Shown here: in pieces, positions 30,199-39,523 of the stretch | Position numbering within the stretch: position 1 is the first letter of the stretch | How the letters are laid out: each line of letters begins with the position of its first letter | Assembly: GCA_022825385.1 (NCBI GenBank) | Contig: JAJDWX010000030.1 | Location: 78,555-142,554, forward strand | DNA from: Rhodothermales bacterium | Lineage (GTDB): Bacteria; Bacteroidota; Rhodothermia; Rhodothermales; VXPQ01 | DNA: 64,000 nucleotides | Direction: 5' to 3' | Position numbers and translations under genes: made by a program | The notes under the pieces: generated by a model | The model's database searches: none | What the model was told of the DNA's origin: nothing | Seen by the model: only the letters and a program-made list of their open reading frames with translations

Positions 30199-33100
30199 AT
30201 GGCCATTACGAACCGCGAACGAGTAGACAAGGCGATGGAACTGCTTCGGCAGGGACTCGCCCCGTATGTGGCGCGCGAATTTCTTAGCGAAAAAGGCAAG
30301 GCCATCCCCCCGGAAAATTTCGAACGCCTTGCGAGGGACCGGAATCTTGCGGACCGGCCCGTCGACGAATGGGACGTCGCGGCGCTCCTGAAACTGATGA
30401 TGTCTACCTGGCGGGAAGTGTTTCGCATGACGCTGGGCCATGCCGAACGAAGCATGGTTTCGGAGTTGCTCGAATGGCGCAACCGATGGGCGCATCAACG
30501 GCCTTTCTCCAGCGACGATACGGATCGCATGCTGGATTCGGCGGTCCGGCTCCTCACCGCCGTCTCCGCCACGCAGCAAGCGGACGAAATCGAGCGCATG
30601 AAGAAAGAGCTGCGGCGCACGATCTACGACGAACAGGTGCGCTCCGAAAAACGCAAGGCGGGGCGCTCCCTGATCGAAACCGCCGCCGCCCGGGGACCGC
30701 TCAAGCCATGGCGAGAAATCGTAACGCCGCACAAGGACGTGGCGAGCGGGCGATACCAGCAGGCGGAATTCGCCGCCGACCTGTGGCAAACCCACCTTGG
30801 CGAAGGCCCGGACGAATACCGCGACCCGAAGGAATTCTTCCGCCGCACCTTCCTTACCGAAAGCCTGACGCGCCTGCTTACGCAATCCGTAAAGCGCATC
30901 GCGCAGGGCGACGGCGATCCGGTGGTGCAACTCCAGACCAACTTTGGCGGCGGCAAAACGCACGCCATGCTGGCGCTGTACCACCTGTTCTCCGGCGCGG
31001 CTTCCGGGGAACTTCCGGGCGTGGACGACTTGCTGAGAGAAGCCGGCCTCCCGGACCTGACCGAGGCAAAACGCGTCGTGCTGGTAGGCAACAAAATATC
31101 CCCCGGCAACCCGTACCCGAAAGCTGACGGAACCGTGGTGCGCACGCTGTGGGGCGAACTGGCCTGGCAACTGGGCGGCAAGGAAGCCTACGAACGCATC
31201 CGGGCCGACGACGAAAACGCCACCAATCCCGGGGATCGGCTCCGCGAATTGTTCAACGCATACGGCCCATGCATCGTGCTGATCGACGAATGGGTCGCGT
31301 ATGCGCGCCAGCTCCACGACGAGAATAACCTGCCCGGCGGCGACTTCGAAACCCAGTTCACGTTTGCGCAAGCGCTCACGGAATCCGCCAAACTCGCGGA
31401 CCGTTGCCTGCTCGTCATATCCCTCCCGGCGTCGGATACGGGAAGTTCTGCCCACGCCGAAGCGGACGACATCGAGGTGGGCGGGGTGCGGGGCCGGACG
31501 GCGCTGGACCGACTGGGCAGCGCCATAGGCCGCGTGGCGGCGGTATGGCGCCCGGCCAGCGCCGAAGAAAGTTTTGAGATCGTGCGCCGCCGCCTGTTCG
31601 AACCGCCAAGCGACGCGGAAGCCTTCAAGCAGCGGGACGTAACGGCGCGGGCCTTTGCAGACCTGTACGGCAGCCAGCGCGGCGAATTTCCGTCCGAATG
31701 CAGCGAAGCGGAGTACGAAAAACGGATCCAGGCCGCGTACCCCATCCACCCCGAAATTTTCGACCGGCTCTACGGCGACTGGTCCACCCTGCTGAAATTC
31801 CAGCGTACCCGCGGCGTATTGCGCCTCATGGCCACGGTCATCCACTCTCTGTGGGAATCGGGAGACAGGAACCCGCTTATTTTGCCGTCCATGATTCCTA
31901 TGGGCGACCTTCGCGTACGCCCCGAACTGACCCGCTACCTGACGGATAACTGGGTTCCGATCATCGAAACGGATATAGACGGAGCGAATGCGCTGCCGCT
32001 CAGGATCGACGCCGACAACCCGAACCTCGGCAAACTGAACGCTGCGCGGCGCGTGGCCCGCACGATTTTCCTCGGGTCGGCTCCCGTAACGCATGCGTCG
32101 CAACGAGGGCTCGAAGACCGCCGGATCAAACTTGGCTGCGTGACGCCCGGAGAATCGCCCGCCGTTTTCGGGGACGCCCTGCGCCATCTTACGAAAGAAG
32201 CCACATACCTGTATCAGGACGGTTCACGGGTATGGTATTCGACCCAGCCTACGGTGACCAAACTGGCGAAGGACCGCGCCGCCGAACTGGAGCGCAACCC
32301 GGACAAGGTCCACGCCGAGCTGGAAAAACGCTTGCGCGGCGCATTGCGAGACCAGGGGGGATTTTCCCGCATACACGCCTTGCCGCGCACACCATCGGAC
32401 GTACCGGAAGACGCGGCGAGCCGCCTGGTCGTGCTGTCCGCAGAAGATCCGCACAACAAAACGCCCGAAAGCGAGGCGATAGGGAAGGCCCGCGCCCTCC
32501 TCGAAATGCGGGGCAACGCCCCCCGGCTTTACCGGAATACGCTCGTCTTTCTTGCCGCAGACCGGGTGCGCCTTCAGGATCTGTACGGCGCCGTCTGCCG
32601 GTATCTTGCCTGGGAATCCATCCTGAACGAACGGGAGGAACTCAACCTGGACCCGCGCCAGACGAAGCAGGCCGAAGCCCAGAAGGCATCCGACGACGAA
32701 AGCGTACGCATGCAACTGCCCGAAACGTGGCAATGGCTGTTGGTCCCCACGCAAAACGCCCCCGACGCGGCGGTCGAATGGAAGGCCCTGTCGCTGAAGA
32801 GCGCCGCCGGGCTGGCGAAGCGGGCATACAAGCGGCTTGTAAGCGAAGATATGCTGGTGGGCGCGCTGGGCCCCGCCATTCTGCGCAAGCATATGGACGA
32901 AGTGCCCTTGTGGCGGGGGAACCATGTCGAGGCCCGGCAACTTGCGGAGGATTTCGCGCAATACATTTATCTGCCCCGGCTGCATGACGTTTCGGTGTTG
33001 CTGGAAGCGATAGGCAAAGGGCCGGGCCGCCTTACCTGGATGCAGGACGCCTTCGCCGTCGCGGAGCGCTACGACGAGGAAGCCGGGCGCTACGAGGGAC

Positions 33101-33528
33101 TTTGCGCGGGCGAGCATGTCGCCATAACGGAAGGAAGCGGCAGCCTCCTCGTGAAGCCGGAGGTCGCCCTGCGGCAACTGGAAGAGGAAAAAGCGCCGCA
33201 GCCGCCCACGGGGCCAACAGAAGCAAACGGCGACGCGGGAGCAGGAGAAAAAGGAAATGGACTCCCGCCAAAGGGGCCTCCGCCCGATCCGCGCCCCACT
33301 CGCTACTACGGCTCCGTGCAACTGGACGCCCACCGGGTGGGCCGGGACGCCGGGCAAATCGCCGAAGAAGTGATTGCCCACCTTGCGGGCATCGTCGGCG
33401 CCCGCGTCAAAATCACGCTGGACATCGAGGCGGACATTCCTTCGGGCGCCTCGGAACAAATCGTGCGCACCGTAACCGAAAACGGCCATGCGCTGAAGTT
33501 CCGGGATCAGGGATTCGAGCCGGAGTAG
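30199..33528 (+). CDS. DUF499 ATPase with N-terminal Swt1-like HEPN domain
   Basis: N-terminal ELLEWRNRWAHQRPF (RX4H); Walker A VVQLQTNFGGGKTHAMLALYHLF; RLRELFNAYGPCIVLIDEWVAYARQL; FQRTRGVLRLMATVIHSLW. Confidence 0.88.
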   Translation: MAITNRERVDKAMELLRQGLAPYVAREFLSEKGKAIPPENFERLARDRNLADRPVDEWDVAALLKLMMSTWREVFRMTLGHAERSMVSELLEWRNRWAHQRPFSSDDTDRMLDSAVRLLTAVSATQQADEIERMKKELRRTIYDEQVRSEKRKAGRSLIETAAARGPLKPWREIVTPHKDVASGRYQQAEFAADLWQTHLGEGPDEYRDPKEFFRRTFLTESLTRLLTQSVKRIAQGDGDPVVQLQTNFGGGKTHAMLALYHLFSGAASGELPGVDDLLREAGLPDLTEAKRVVLVGNKISPGNPYPKADGTVVRTLWGELAWQLGGKEAYERIRADDENATNPGDRLRELFNAYGPCIVLIDEWVAYARQLHDENNLPGGDFETQFTFAQALTESAKLADRCLLVISLPASDTGSSAHAEADDIEVGGVRGRTALDRLGSAIGRVAAVWRPASAEESFEIVRRRLFEPPSDAEAFKQRDVTARAFADLYGSQRGEFPSECSEAEYEKRIQAAYPIHPEIFDRLYGDWSTLLKFQRTRGVLRLMATVIHSLWESGDRNPLILPSMIPMGDLRVRPELTRYLTDNWVPIIETDIDGANALPLRIDADNPNLGKLNAARRVARTIFLGSAPVTHASQRGLEDRRIKLGCVTPGESPAVFGDALRHLTKEATYLYQDGSRVWYSTQPTVTKLAKDRAAELERNPDKVHAELEKRLRGALRDQGGFSRIHALPRTPSDVPEDAASRLVVLSAEDPHNKTPESEAIGKARALLEMRGNAPRLYRNTLVFLAADRVRLQDLYGAVCRYLAWESILNEREELNLDPRQTKQAEAQKASDDESVRMQLPETWQWLLVPTQNAPDAAVEWKALSLKSAAGLAKRAYKRLVSEDMLVGALGPAILRKHMDEVPLWRGNHVEARQLAEDFAQYIYLPRLHDVSVLLEAIGKGPGRLTWMQDAFAVAERYDEEAGRYEGLCAGEHVAITEGSGSLLVKPEVALRQLEEEKAPQPPTGPTEANGDAGAGEKGNGLPPKGPPPDPRPTRYYGSVQLDAHRVGRDAGQIAEEVIAHLAGIVGARVKITLDIEADIPSGASEQIVRTVTENGHALKFRDQGFEPE

Positions 33529-33707
33529 GGACGGCAACAGGGTTTTAAGGCAGAATAGGGGGGCAGCGCTTCTTCGCCCTTAGCGGAACGGTCGATACGG
33601 AATGATTCGTTCGGACAGGAATGTTTTCGCTATGCTCGGCCCAAATTGCGCAATAGCCGCCGCTGCGGCAGCGGGCAAGGCTGTCTTTGCGCGAACGGAA
33701 TACTTTC

Positions 33708-33742
33708 TTTACATTTTTACATTTTTATTCTATTTTTGTAAA
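33708..33742. promoter_or_regulatory. AT-rich inverted repeat TTTACA-N23-TGTAAA upstream of the XRE/ImmA gene
   Basis: TTTACATTTTTACATTTTTATTCTATTTTTGTAAA, 27 bp before the start at 33769. Confidence 0.4.
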
Positions 33743-33768
33743 TCTTCGCCCAAAACAGACGCCTACCC

Positions 33769-34830
33769 TTGATCGGAAAACGACTCAAAATCGCCCGCGC
33801 CGCCTCGGGGCTTTCCCTGCGCGCCCTGTCGGACAAAATCGGCAACCTCGTGAGCGCGCAGTCCATCAGCTACTATGAGCGCGACATGGCCACGCCCGGT
33901 TCGGACGTGCTCCTTGCCCTTGCCGACGAACTCGACGTTTCTCTGAATTATCTCGTCGGCGACCAGGACATGACGGTGGAGCGCATCGATTTTCGCAAAA
34001 AGAAAATCACCCGAAGACGCGAAGTGGCGCGCGTCGAGGCCACCATCCTGCACGACCTGGAACGCTACCTTGCCGTCGAAAGCATCCTCGGCATGCCGGG
34101 CTTCGACTGGGACAAGCCGCGCGAAGCCCCCTACCCTGTCGCCAGCGATCTGCGGGAAGCCGATCGGGCCGCGCACCTTTTGCGCAACGCCTGGAACCTT
34201 GGACTGGACCCTGTCCCGAACCTCACGGGAATTCTGGAGGAGCACGGAATCAAGGCGCTGTCGATAGACCTTACGAACAATATCGCCGGGCTGACGGCGC
34301 GCGTACGGCGGGCAAACGAAGACATCGTATCCGTGATGATCGTAAACGGCAAAGAGCGCGGCGAGCGGCAACGCTTTACCATCGCGCACGAACTCGGCCA
34401 CCTGATGCTGGACGTAGCCCCTGATATAGACGAAGAAAAGGCTGCGCATCGCTTCGCAGGGGCCTTCCTCATGCCGGCAGAAATGGTATGGACCGCCGTA
34501 GGCAAACATCGCCACGCCATCGGCTACAGCGAACTTTTCGCCCTCAAGAAGCTTTTTGGCGTAAGCGTGCAGGCCCTTGCGTACCGATGCAAGGACCTCG
34601 GCGTCTTTAACGACGCGTTGTTCCGCAACCTCTTGCGGGATTTTTCCCGCCGAGGCTGGCGCAGCCCCCCTTACGAGGAGCCATTCCCCTTGCCCGCGGA
34701 AAAGCCGCAACGCTTCGAACGCCTGTGCTTTCGCGCCTTGTCCGAAAACGCGGTTTCGGAACCCAGGGCCGCCGAACTGCTGGGTATATCGGTGCACGAA
34801 TTGCACTGCCAAATGGCGGAACCGCCATGA
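33769..34830 (+). CDS. XRE-family HTH + ImmA/IrrE metallopeptidase
   Basis: KRLKIARAASGLSLRALSDKIGNLVSAQSISYYERD; RFTIAHELGHLMLD; KAAHRFAGAFLMP. Confidence 0.9.
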   Translation: MIGKRLKIARAASGLSLRALSDKIGNLVSAQSISYYERDMATPGSDVLLALADELDVSLNYLVGDQDMTVERIDFRKKKITRRREVARVEATILHDLERYLAVESILGMPGFDWDKPREAPYPVASDLREADRAAHLLRNAWNLGLDPVPNLTGILEEHGIKALSIDLTNNIAGLTARVRRANEDIVSVMIVNGKERGERQRFTIAHELGHLMLDVAPDIDEEKAAHRFAGAFLMPAEMVWTAVGKHRHAIGYSELFALKKLFGVSVQALAYRCKDLGVFNDALFRNLLRDFSRRGWRSPPYEEPFPLPAEKPQRFERLCFRALSENAVSEPRAAELLGISVHELHCQMAEPP

Positions 34831-34836
34831 CAGCAA

Positions 34837-36012
34837 TCAAGCATCCGAAACGGATCCGTCTATATCCTGATCGGGAAGAATAGCATCGCCGCGAGATTTC
34901 AGTTCCTGGTTCAGGCGAGCCAGCGGTTCCGAGAACGCCCCCTCCAGTTTTACAATATGCTCGCACAGCCATTCGATTCTCGACGGCCAATTTTCTTCGT
35001 TGAACCCGTCGCAGGATTGCAAATAGCTGATTCGGCTTGCTTTCTTTGCATAGTAGGATTGCCAATTCATTTCAGCACCAAAACGCTTTTCAATTTCCTT
35101 TCTATTCCGTTTGAGCCGATCAAATATCCATTTGTTCTCATTCTTCGACCGAGTAAGATAAAGGTCCACGCACACCGCTCCCTTGGAAGAGCTCATCCTG
35201 TACTCGCAGTCGGCCATCACATCGGTCCCCCTGACCAGCAGGGATCTTGTGGACGGACTAATGTTCGCATACCGCGCTACGCCTCGCCTTTGGAGCTCCT
35301 CCAGGGTCCTCGTCCAGAATTTGATTCGCCTTCCCTCAATGCCCTTCTGCGTGTCCTTTGACGATTTTTCCTCGGATTCCTTTTTCACCATCCCGATCAT
35401 GTAATCCGCCGCTTCGGGCACCGGAATAATCTGCTGCAAATCGACCAGAATCTCCTCGCCCAAACTGTAAGGCGACGTGCGAAAGCACTGCACCCGGATT
35501 CCGTGTCCAATCAGCCAAAGCACGGTCGCCGTAACCTCCTTGCGAAAGTTCGCCGCAACCAGTATTAGCCGCTGATTATTGCCCTCGTTCAGCACCATGT
35601 CGTCGATATCTTCGGCCCCAAGAAAATCGCACAGATTCACCACGGCGTTCTCTCGGTCAGACCACTTGTCGAGATAATCCTGATAAATTTTGACGATCTC
35701 TGCCTTCTTCAGGGTGGAGCAGTAGGCCACATACTTGAGCCCCTGCCATACGACGTCGCGGCCCGAATCGTCAAGTTTGTTCTCAATGACCACCAGTTGG
35801 CCGTCCTTATCCATAGCAAGGAGGTCAAGGCGCTCGTTCGTATCCGCAAAGCCGGCAAACTCCTTCTGGACGATGAGCAACTTTTCGCCCAGCGCATCCG
35901 GCTTATCAGCGATCCATTCCTGGAGATGGTCCCTTTCGCGAAGATTCAAATCGGCAAAGCGGCGTTTTTCAAGGGGAACGAGCCGATTCTCGGAGACTTC
36001 TACTTTGAACAT
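34837..36012 (-). CDS. DUF4268-type protein with NucS/PD-(D/E)XK-like N-terminal nuclease domain
   Basis: NERLDLLAMDKDGQLVVIENKLDDSGRDVVWQGLKYVAYC; C-terminal KNENKWIFDRLKRNRKEIEKRFG... Confidence 0.8.
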   Translation of the reverse strand: MFKVEVSENRLVPLEKRRFADLNLRERDHLQEWIADKPDALGEKLLIVQKEFAGFADTNERLDLLAMDKDGQLVVIENKLDDSGRDVVWQGLKYVAYCSTLKKAEIVKIYQDYLDKWSDRENAVVNLCDFLGAEDIDDMVLNEGNNQRLILVAANFRKEVTATVLWLIGHGIRVQCFRTSPYSLGEEILVDLQQIIPVPEAADYMIGMVKKESEEKSSKDTQKGIEGRRIKFWTRTLEELQRRGVARYANISPSTRSLLVRGTDVMADCEYRMSSSKGAVCVDLYLTRSKNENKWIFDRLKRNRKEIEKRFGAEMNWQSYYAKKASRISYLQSCDGFNEENWPSRIEWLCEHIVKLEGAFSEPLARLNQELKSRGDAILPDQDIDGSVSDA

Positions 36013-36052
36013 CCTGCTTGTCCTTTTACCGTGTGGTGATTCTTGTGGTGCG

Positions 36053-36415
36053 TTATTGCGTCCGAGCCGGCATGCGTCCATGTCCGGCTGCCGCAAGTTC
36101 TCGCGAGACAGCGCGGGGCGCAAGCGTGGAATCCGATTTCACAGGGACGGGCGGCGCATGAATGCCAAGCCGATCTTCGACCACGGCCAAGCGCTTGTCT
36201 ATGTTGGCCAACTTGTCGTTAACTTCCTTGAATTGCTCGTTCACCGTCTGGAATTGTGTGTTCACCGTCTCGAATTGCCTGTCCATGGATTCTTCCAGCC
36301 GGTTCAGGTCGCCATGCAGCAAAACGTATGGGAAATACGCGATAGCCATCACGGCGGCCAACGCGCCAACGGCTTGCCATATCCCTTTCCAAGGCCATGC
36401 GTTTATGTTTTTCAT
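36053..36415 (-). CDS. Small single-TM coiled-coil protein, family copy A
   Basis: MKNINAWPWKGIWQAVGALAAVMAIAYFPYVLLHGDLNRLEESMDRQFETVNTQFQTVNEQFKEVNDKLANIDKRLAVVEDRLG. Confidence 0.6.
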   Translation of the reverse strand: MKNINAWPWKGIWQAVGALAAVMAIAYFPYVLLHGDLNRLEESMDRQFETVNTQFQTVNEQFKEVNDKLANIDKRLAVVEDRLGIHAPPVPVKSDSTLAPRAVSRELAAAGHGRMPARTQ

Positions 36416-36615
36416 TGCGCGCTTCCGTTTGGACTTCGTGAATGGCTTGCAATGCTTGTCGCGTCTATTCCCTACGCGCCGCCGCCCGGATCGTTTCCGC
36501 GCAGGAGACGCCGCACGGGCGATTTTCTCCCGTATCGCGGTCAAGGCAAACCGTTAATCTGCCCCCATAGACACGCGAACACCCCAAATATAACCTCCGC
36601 AGCAAAATTTATTTC
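36111..36615 (-). repeat. Left arm of a ~0.5 kb inverted repeat
   Basis: Reverse complement closely matches 37149-37633. Confidence 0.85.
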
Positions 36616-36659
36616 CTCCATAGAGCCATTGGCAAGCATCGCCACGCCATCGGCTACAG

Positions 36660-36890
36660 CGAACTTACGGATCGCTGCTGGAGGCCGCTTCTCAAATACC
36701 GTTCGATTTTGTCGTCCCTGACGTGCTTTATGAACTTGAATTGAAGGCGTACAACGGTCCGACGTTGCTTGAACTTGGGCTTATCGTAGCCAAAATGGAT
36801 GGAGACGGAGCCGCCCGAGGCATAAGATCCAAACGACAAAAACCGGCCCTTTCCCTACCCGACGCGTTTGCGCTGGCACTGGCCGCTGCC
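36660..36890 (+). pseudogene. PIN-domain remnant (N-terminus missing)
   Basis: Open frame GSLLEAASQIPFDFVVPDVLYELELKAYNGPTLLELGLIV...KPALSLPDAFALALA without the N-terminal Asp motif. Confidence 0.6.
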
Positions 36891-37147
36891 CAGATCGATG
36901 CCGTTGCGGTCCAGCCTGTCACGCCACGCGTGACGATGCCGGTCCGCGAACCACAGGAACAGCCGCTTGACCTTGACGCTGCGACATTCCCGCAGAAGCC
37001 GGGACATCCGCTGGCGACATAACGGCTCCGCAACGAGCTCGAATAACCCGCCGCCGTTTACGCTATGCCCGATTTGTCCGACGCGTCCGGTTCGCCAAGG
37101 ATTCCCTAAAGCGCATTCCAGTCCCTTGTCCGTGGCTTGATCGATCC
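36880..37147 (-). pseudogene. AbiEi-like antitoxin remnant
   Basis: Manual reverse-strand translation: GNPWRTGRVGQIGHSVNGGGLFELVAEPLCRQRMSRLLRECRSVKVKRLFLWFADRHRHAWRDRLDRNGIDLGSG; no start in the intact reading frame. Confidence 0.5.
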
Positions 37148-37148
37148 A

Positions 37149-37633
37149 GAAATAAATTTTGCGGCGGAGGTTATATTGGAGGCATTCTCGTGTCTATAGG
37201 GGCAGTTTAACGGCTTGCCTTGACTGCGATACGGGAGAAAATCGCCCGCATGGCGTCTTCAATGTGGAAACGATCCAGGCGGCGGCGCGTAGGGAACAGA
37301 CGCGACAAGCATTGCAAGCTATGCACGAAGTCCAAACGGAGCGTACGCAATGAAAAACATAAACGCATGGCCCTGGAAAGGAATATGGCAAGCCGTGGGC
37401 GCCTTGGCCGCCGTGATGGCTATCGCATACTTCCCGTACATTTTGCTGCATGGCGACCTGAACCGGCTGGAAGAATCCATGGACAGGCAATTCCAGGCGG
37501 TAAACGAGCAATTTCAGGAAGTTAACGGCAATCTGGCCAACATAGACAAGCGCTTGGCCGTTGTCGAGGATCGGCTTGGCATTCATGCTCCGCCCGTATC
37601 CGTGAAAGCGGACTCCACGCTTGCGTCCCGCGC
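37149..37633 (+). repeat. Right arm of the ~0.5 kb inverted repeat
   Basis: Pairs with 36111-36615. Confidence 0.85.
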
Positions 37634-37676
37634 AGGATCGGAGTCCGTGGCATTGTCCGTCCTCGAATCGGAGTAA
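37350..37676 (+). CDS. Small single-TM coiled-coil protein, family copy B
   Basis: MKNINAWPWKGIWQAVGALAAVMAIAYFPYILLHGDLNRLEESMDRQFQAVNEQFQEVNGNLANIDKRLAVVEDRLG. Confidence 0.6.
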   Translation: MKNINAWPWKGIWQAVGALAAVMAIAYFPYILLHGDLNRLEESMDRQFQAVNEQFQEVNGNLANIDKRLAVVEDRLGIHAPPVSVKADSTLASRAGSESVALSVLESE

Positions 37677-37736
37677 CCCGCTTTCTGCGTAGAAAGGGCC
37701 CGGGCGGCGAACAATACGAAACAGACGCTACAACCC

Positions 37737-38003
37737 TTGCGAGCCATGAAAAAGGGAACGAAAAATCTAATAATGATTGCAGGAACGGGCATTGCGATTA
37801 TAGGCGTCGTCGTTACGCTGCATCTTTTTACGATGTCACATCTTTTCGACATTAAGAAACGTTTGGCGCGGATAGAGACCCGCCTTGACGTTTCCGCGCC
37901 TGTGCCTGAAGCGCCTGAAACTCCAACATCCGCGCCGGATTCCACGCTTGCGTCCCGCGCAGGATCGGAGTCCGTAGCGTTGTCCGTCCTCGAATCGGAG
38001 TAA
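37737..38003 (+). CDS. Small single-TM protein sharing the C-terminal tail PDSTLASRAGSESVALSVLESE
   Basis: TM segment LIMIAGTGIAIIGVVVTLHLF; tail encoded by a 74-bp direct repeat. Confidence 0.5.
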   Translation: MRAMKKGTKNLIMIAGTGIAIIGVVVTLHLFTMSHLFDIKKRLARIETRLDVSAPVPEAPETPTSAPDSTLASRAGSESVALSVLESE

Positions 38004-38142
38004 CCCGCTTTATGACCGCCCCTGTGTTTTTGGCGTCTTAGCCTTGTGCGGCCGCCCCTATTCCGCCTCAAACCCCTGTTGCCGGAACTTCGGTGATCGA
38101 AAAAGCGGCGGAAAAGAAATAGATATTTACAAAAACCCCATT

Positions 38143-39522
38143 TCACTCCTTTTTTGTAAACCAAAGCCGAAGCGCCTCCGGGGAATCTTCCCGAATGCGC
38201 GCCTCTTCGGAAATGCGCAGCGGAAGCACCCATACGATCCGCCCCGCCGACTCCACCACCTGAACGCTGCGTTTCCGGTGCGGCGGGACGCGCTCGTCCG
38301 TCAGGAAATCGCTAACTTTCTTGCGCTGCGACATGCCAAGCGGCGCAAACCGGTCCCCCGCCGCCCACGGACGCACCCGCAAGGGAAACCGCGCCGCGCG
38401 GGCGTCCAGGTACACCTCGTCGGGCGCCCCGGCGGACAGGTCGTCGGGCGGCGCTTTCAGGCGCTCGGCGTGCAGATAGCCTCCGGAAATTTCAAGAACC
38501 CCTTCCCCGGCAAGGCAACGCGACGAATCCGGGGCGTCCGAATCGCCGGATTCCGCAGGCGCGAAAACGATCCGCCCGCGCTCCCGCCAGGCGACCGTAT
38601 CGCCAAACGCAAGCCGCCTGCCCGGCTGCATGGCCCAAAGCCCCTCAAGGCGTTCGGCGGCGCGCGCGTCCGCCTCGAATCCGGGCGCCCAGCGACGCAG
38701 CGCCTCGATAAACACGCGGCGCCGCAAAACAGGCGGCAAAGCGCGCGCGGCGGCTTCGTCCACGGCGCGCTCCCGGGCCAGCGCCGCCTCGAACGCCTCC
38801 GAAAGCGCATCCTGCAACACCTCGTCCACATAATCCCGAACCAACTCCCCCGACCGGGCAATGTTTTCCGCCGCGGCCTCTCCGAAATGCTGTTCGACGA
38901 GGGGCATAATGTGTTTCCGCAACGCGCCGCGTCGGTATCTGGAAAGCGTATTCGAAGCGTCTTCCCGCCACGCAAGGCCGCGGACGCGGGCATACGTCAC
39001 AATGTCCCGCCGCCGTGCGCACAAGAGCGGGCGCACCACTTCCACGGAGGATTCGGGCGCGATCTTCCGCCGCACGGGCATCCCCGCCAATCCTTCGGGT
39101 CCCGCTCCCCTGAACAAATTCAGCAGCACGGTTTCCGCCTGATCGTCGCGATGATGCCCCACCGCCACCTTGTCGCAGGGAACAGCCCGCGCCGCCTCCT
39201 CGAAAACGGCGTACCGGACATCGCGCGCGGCCTGCTGCACGGACGCTTCGGACGGCCACGGCCCTTCGAACGTACGCGCGACCAGATCAATCTCCCGCGC
39301 TGCGCACCAGGCGCGTACGAAGGCCTCGTCCGCATCCGACGCTTCCCCGCGCAGCCGGTAGTTGATATGCACGGCGCGCACGGGAACGCCCAGCGCAAGC
39401 AGCACGGAGGCCAGGACGATAGAATCCACGCCGCCGCTCAGGCCCACCGCCACCGGCTCGCCGACCTCCAGCAAGCCATGGCTGCGAAGAAACGTGTCGA
39501 TGCGTCGCTCGAAAGAATCCAT
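38143..39522 (-). CDS. tilS: tRNA(Ile)-lysidine synthetase
   Basis: PVAVGLSGGVDSIVLASVLLALGVPVRAVHINYRLRGEASD; start reassigned to 39522. Confidence 0.92.
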   Translation of the reverse strand: MDSFERRIDTFLRSHGLLEVGEPVAVGLSGGVDSIVLASVLLALGVPVRAVHINYRLRGEASDADEAFVRAWCAAREIDLVARTFEGPWPSEASVQQAARDVRYAVFEEAARAVPCDKVAVGHHRDDQAETVLLNLFRGAGPEGLAGMPVRRKIAPESSVEVVRPLLCARRRDIVTYARVRGLAWREDASNTLSRYRRGALRKHIMPLVEQHFGEAAAENIARSGELVRDYVDEVLQDALSEAFEAALARERAVDEAAARALPPVLRRRVFIEALRRWAPGFEADARAAERLEGLWAMQPGRRLAFGDTVAWRERGRIVFAPAESGDSDAPDSSRCLAGEGVLEISGGYLHAERLKAPPDDLSAGAPDEVYLDARAARFPLRVRPWAAGDRFAPLGMSQRKKVSDFLTDERVPPHRKRSVQVVESAGRIVWVLPLRISEEARIREDSPEALRLWFTKKE

Positions 39523-39523
39523 G

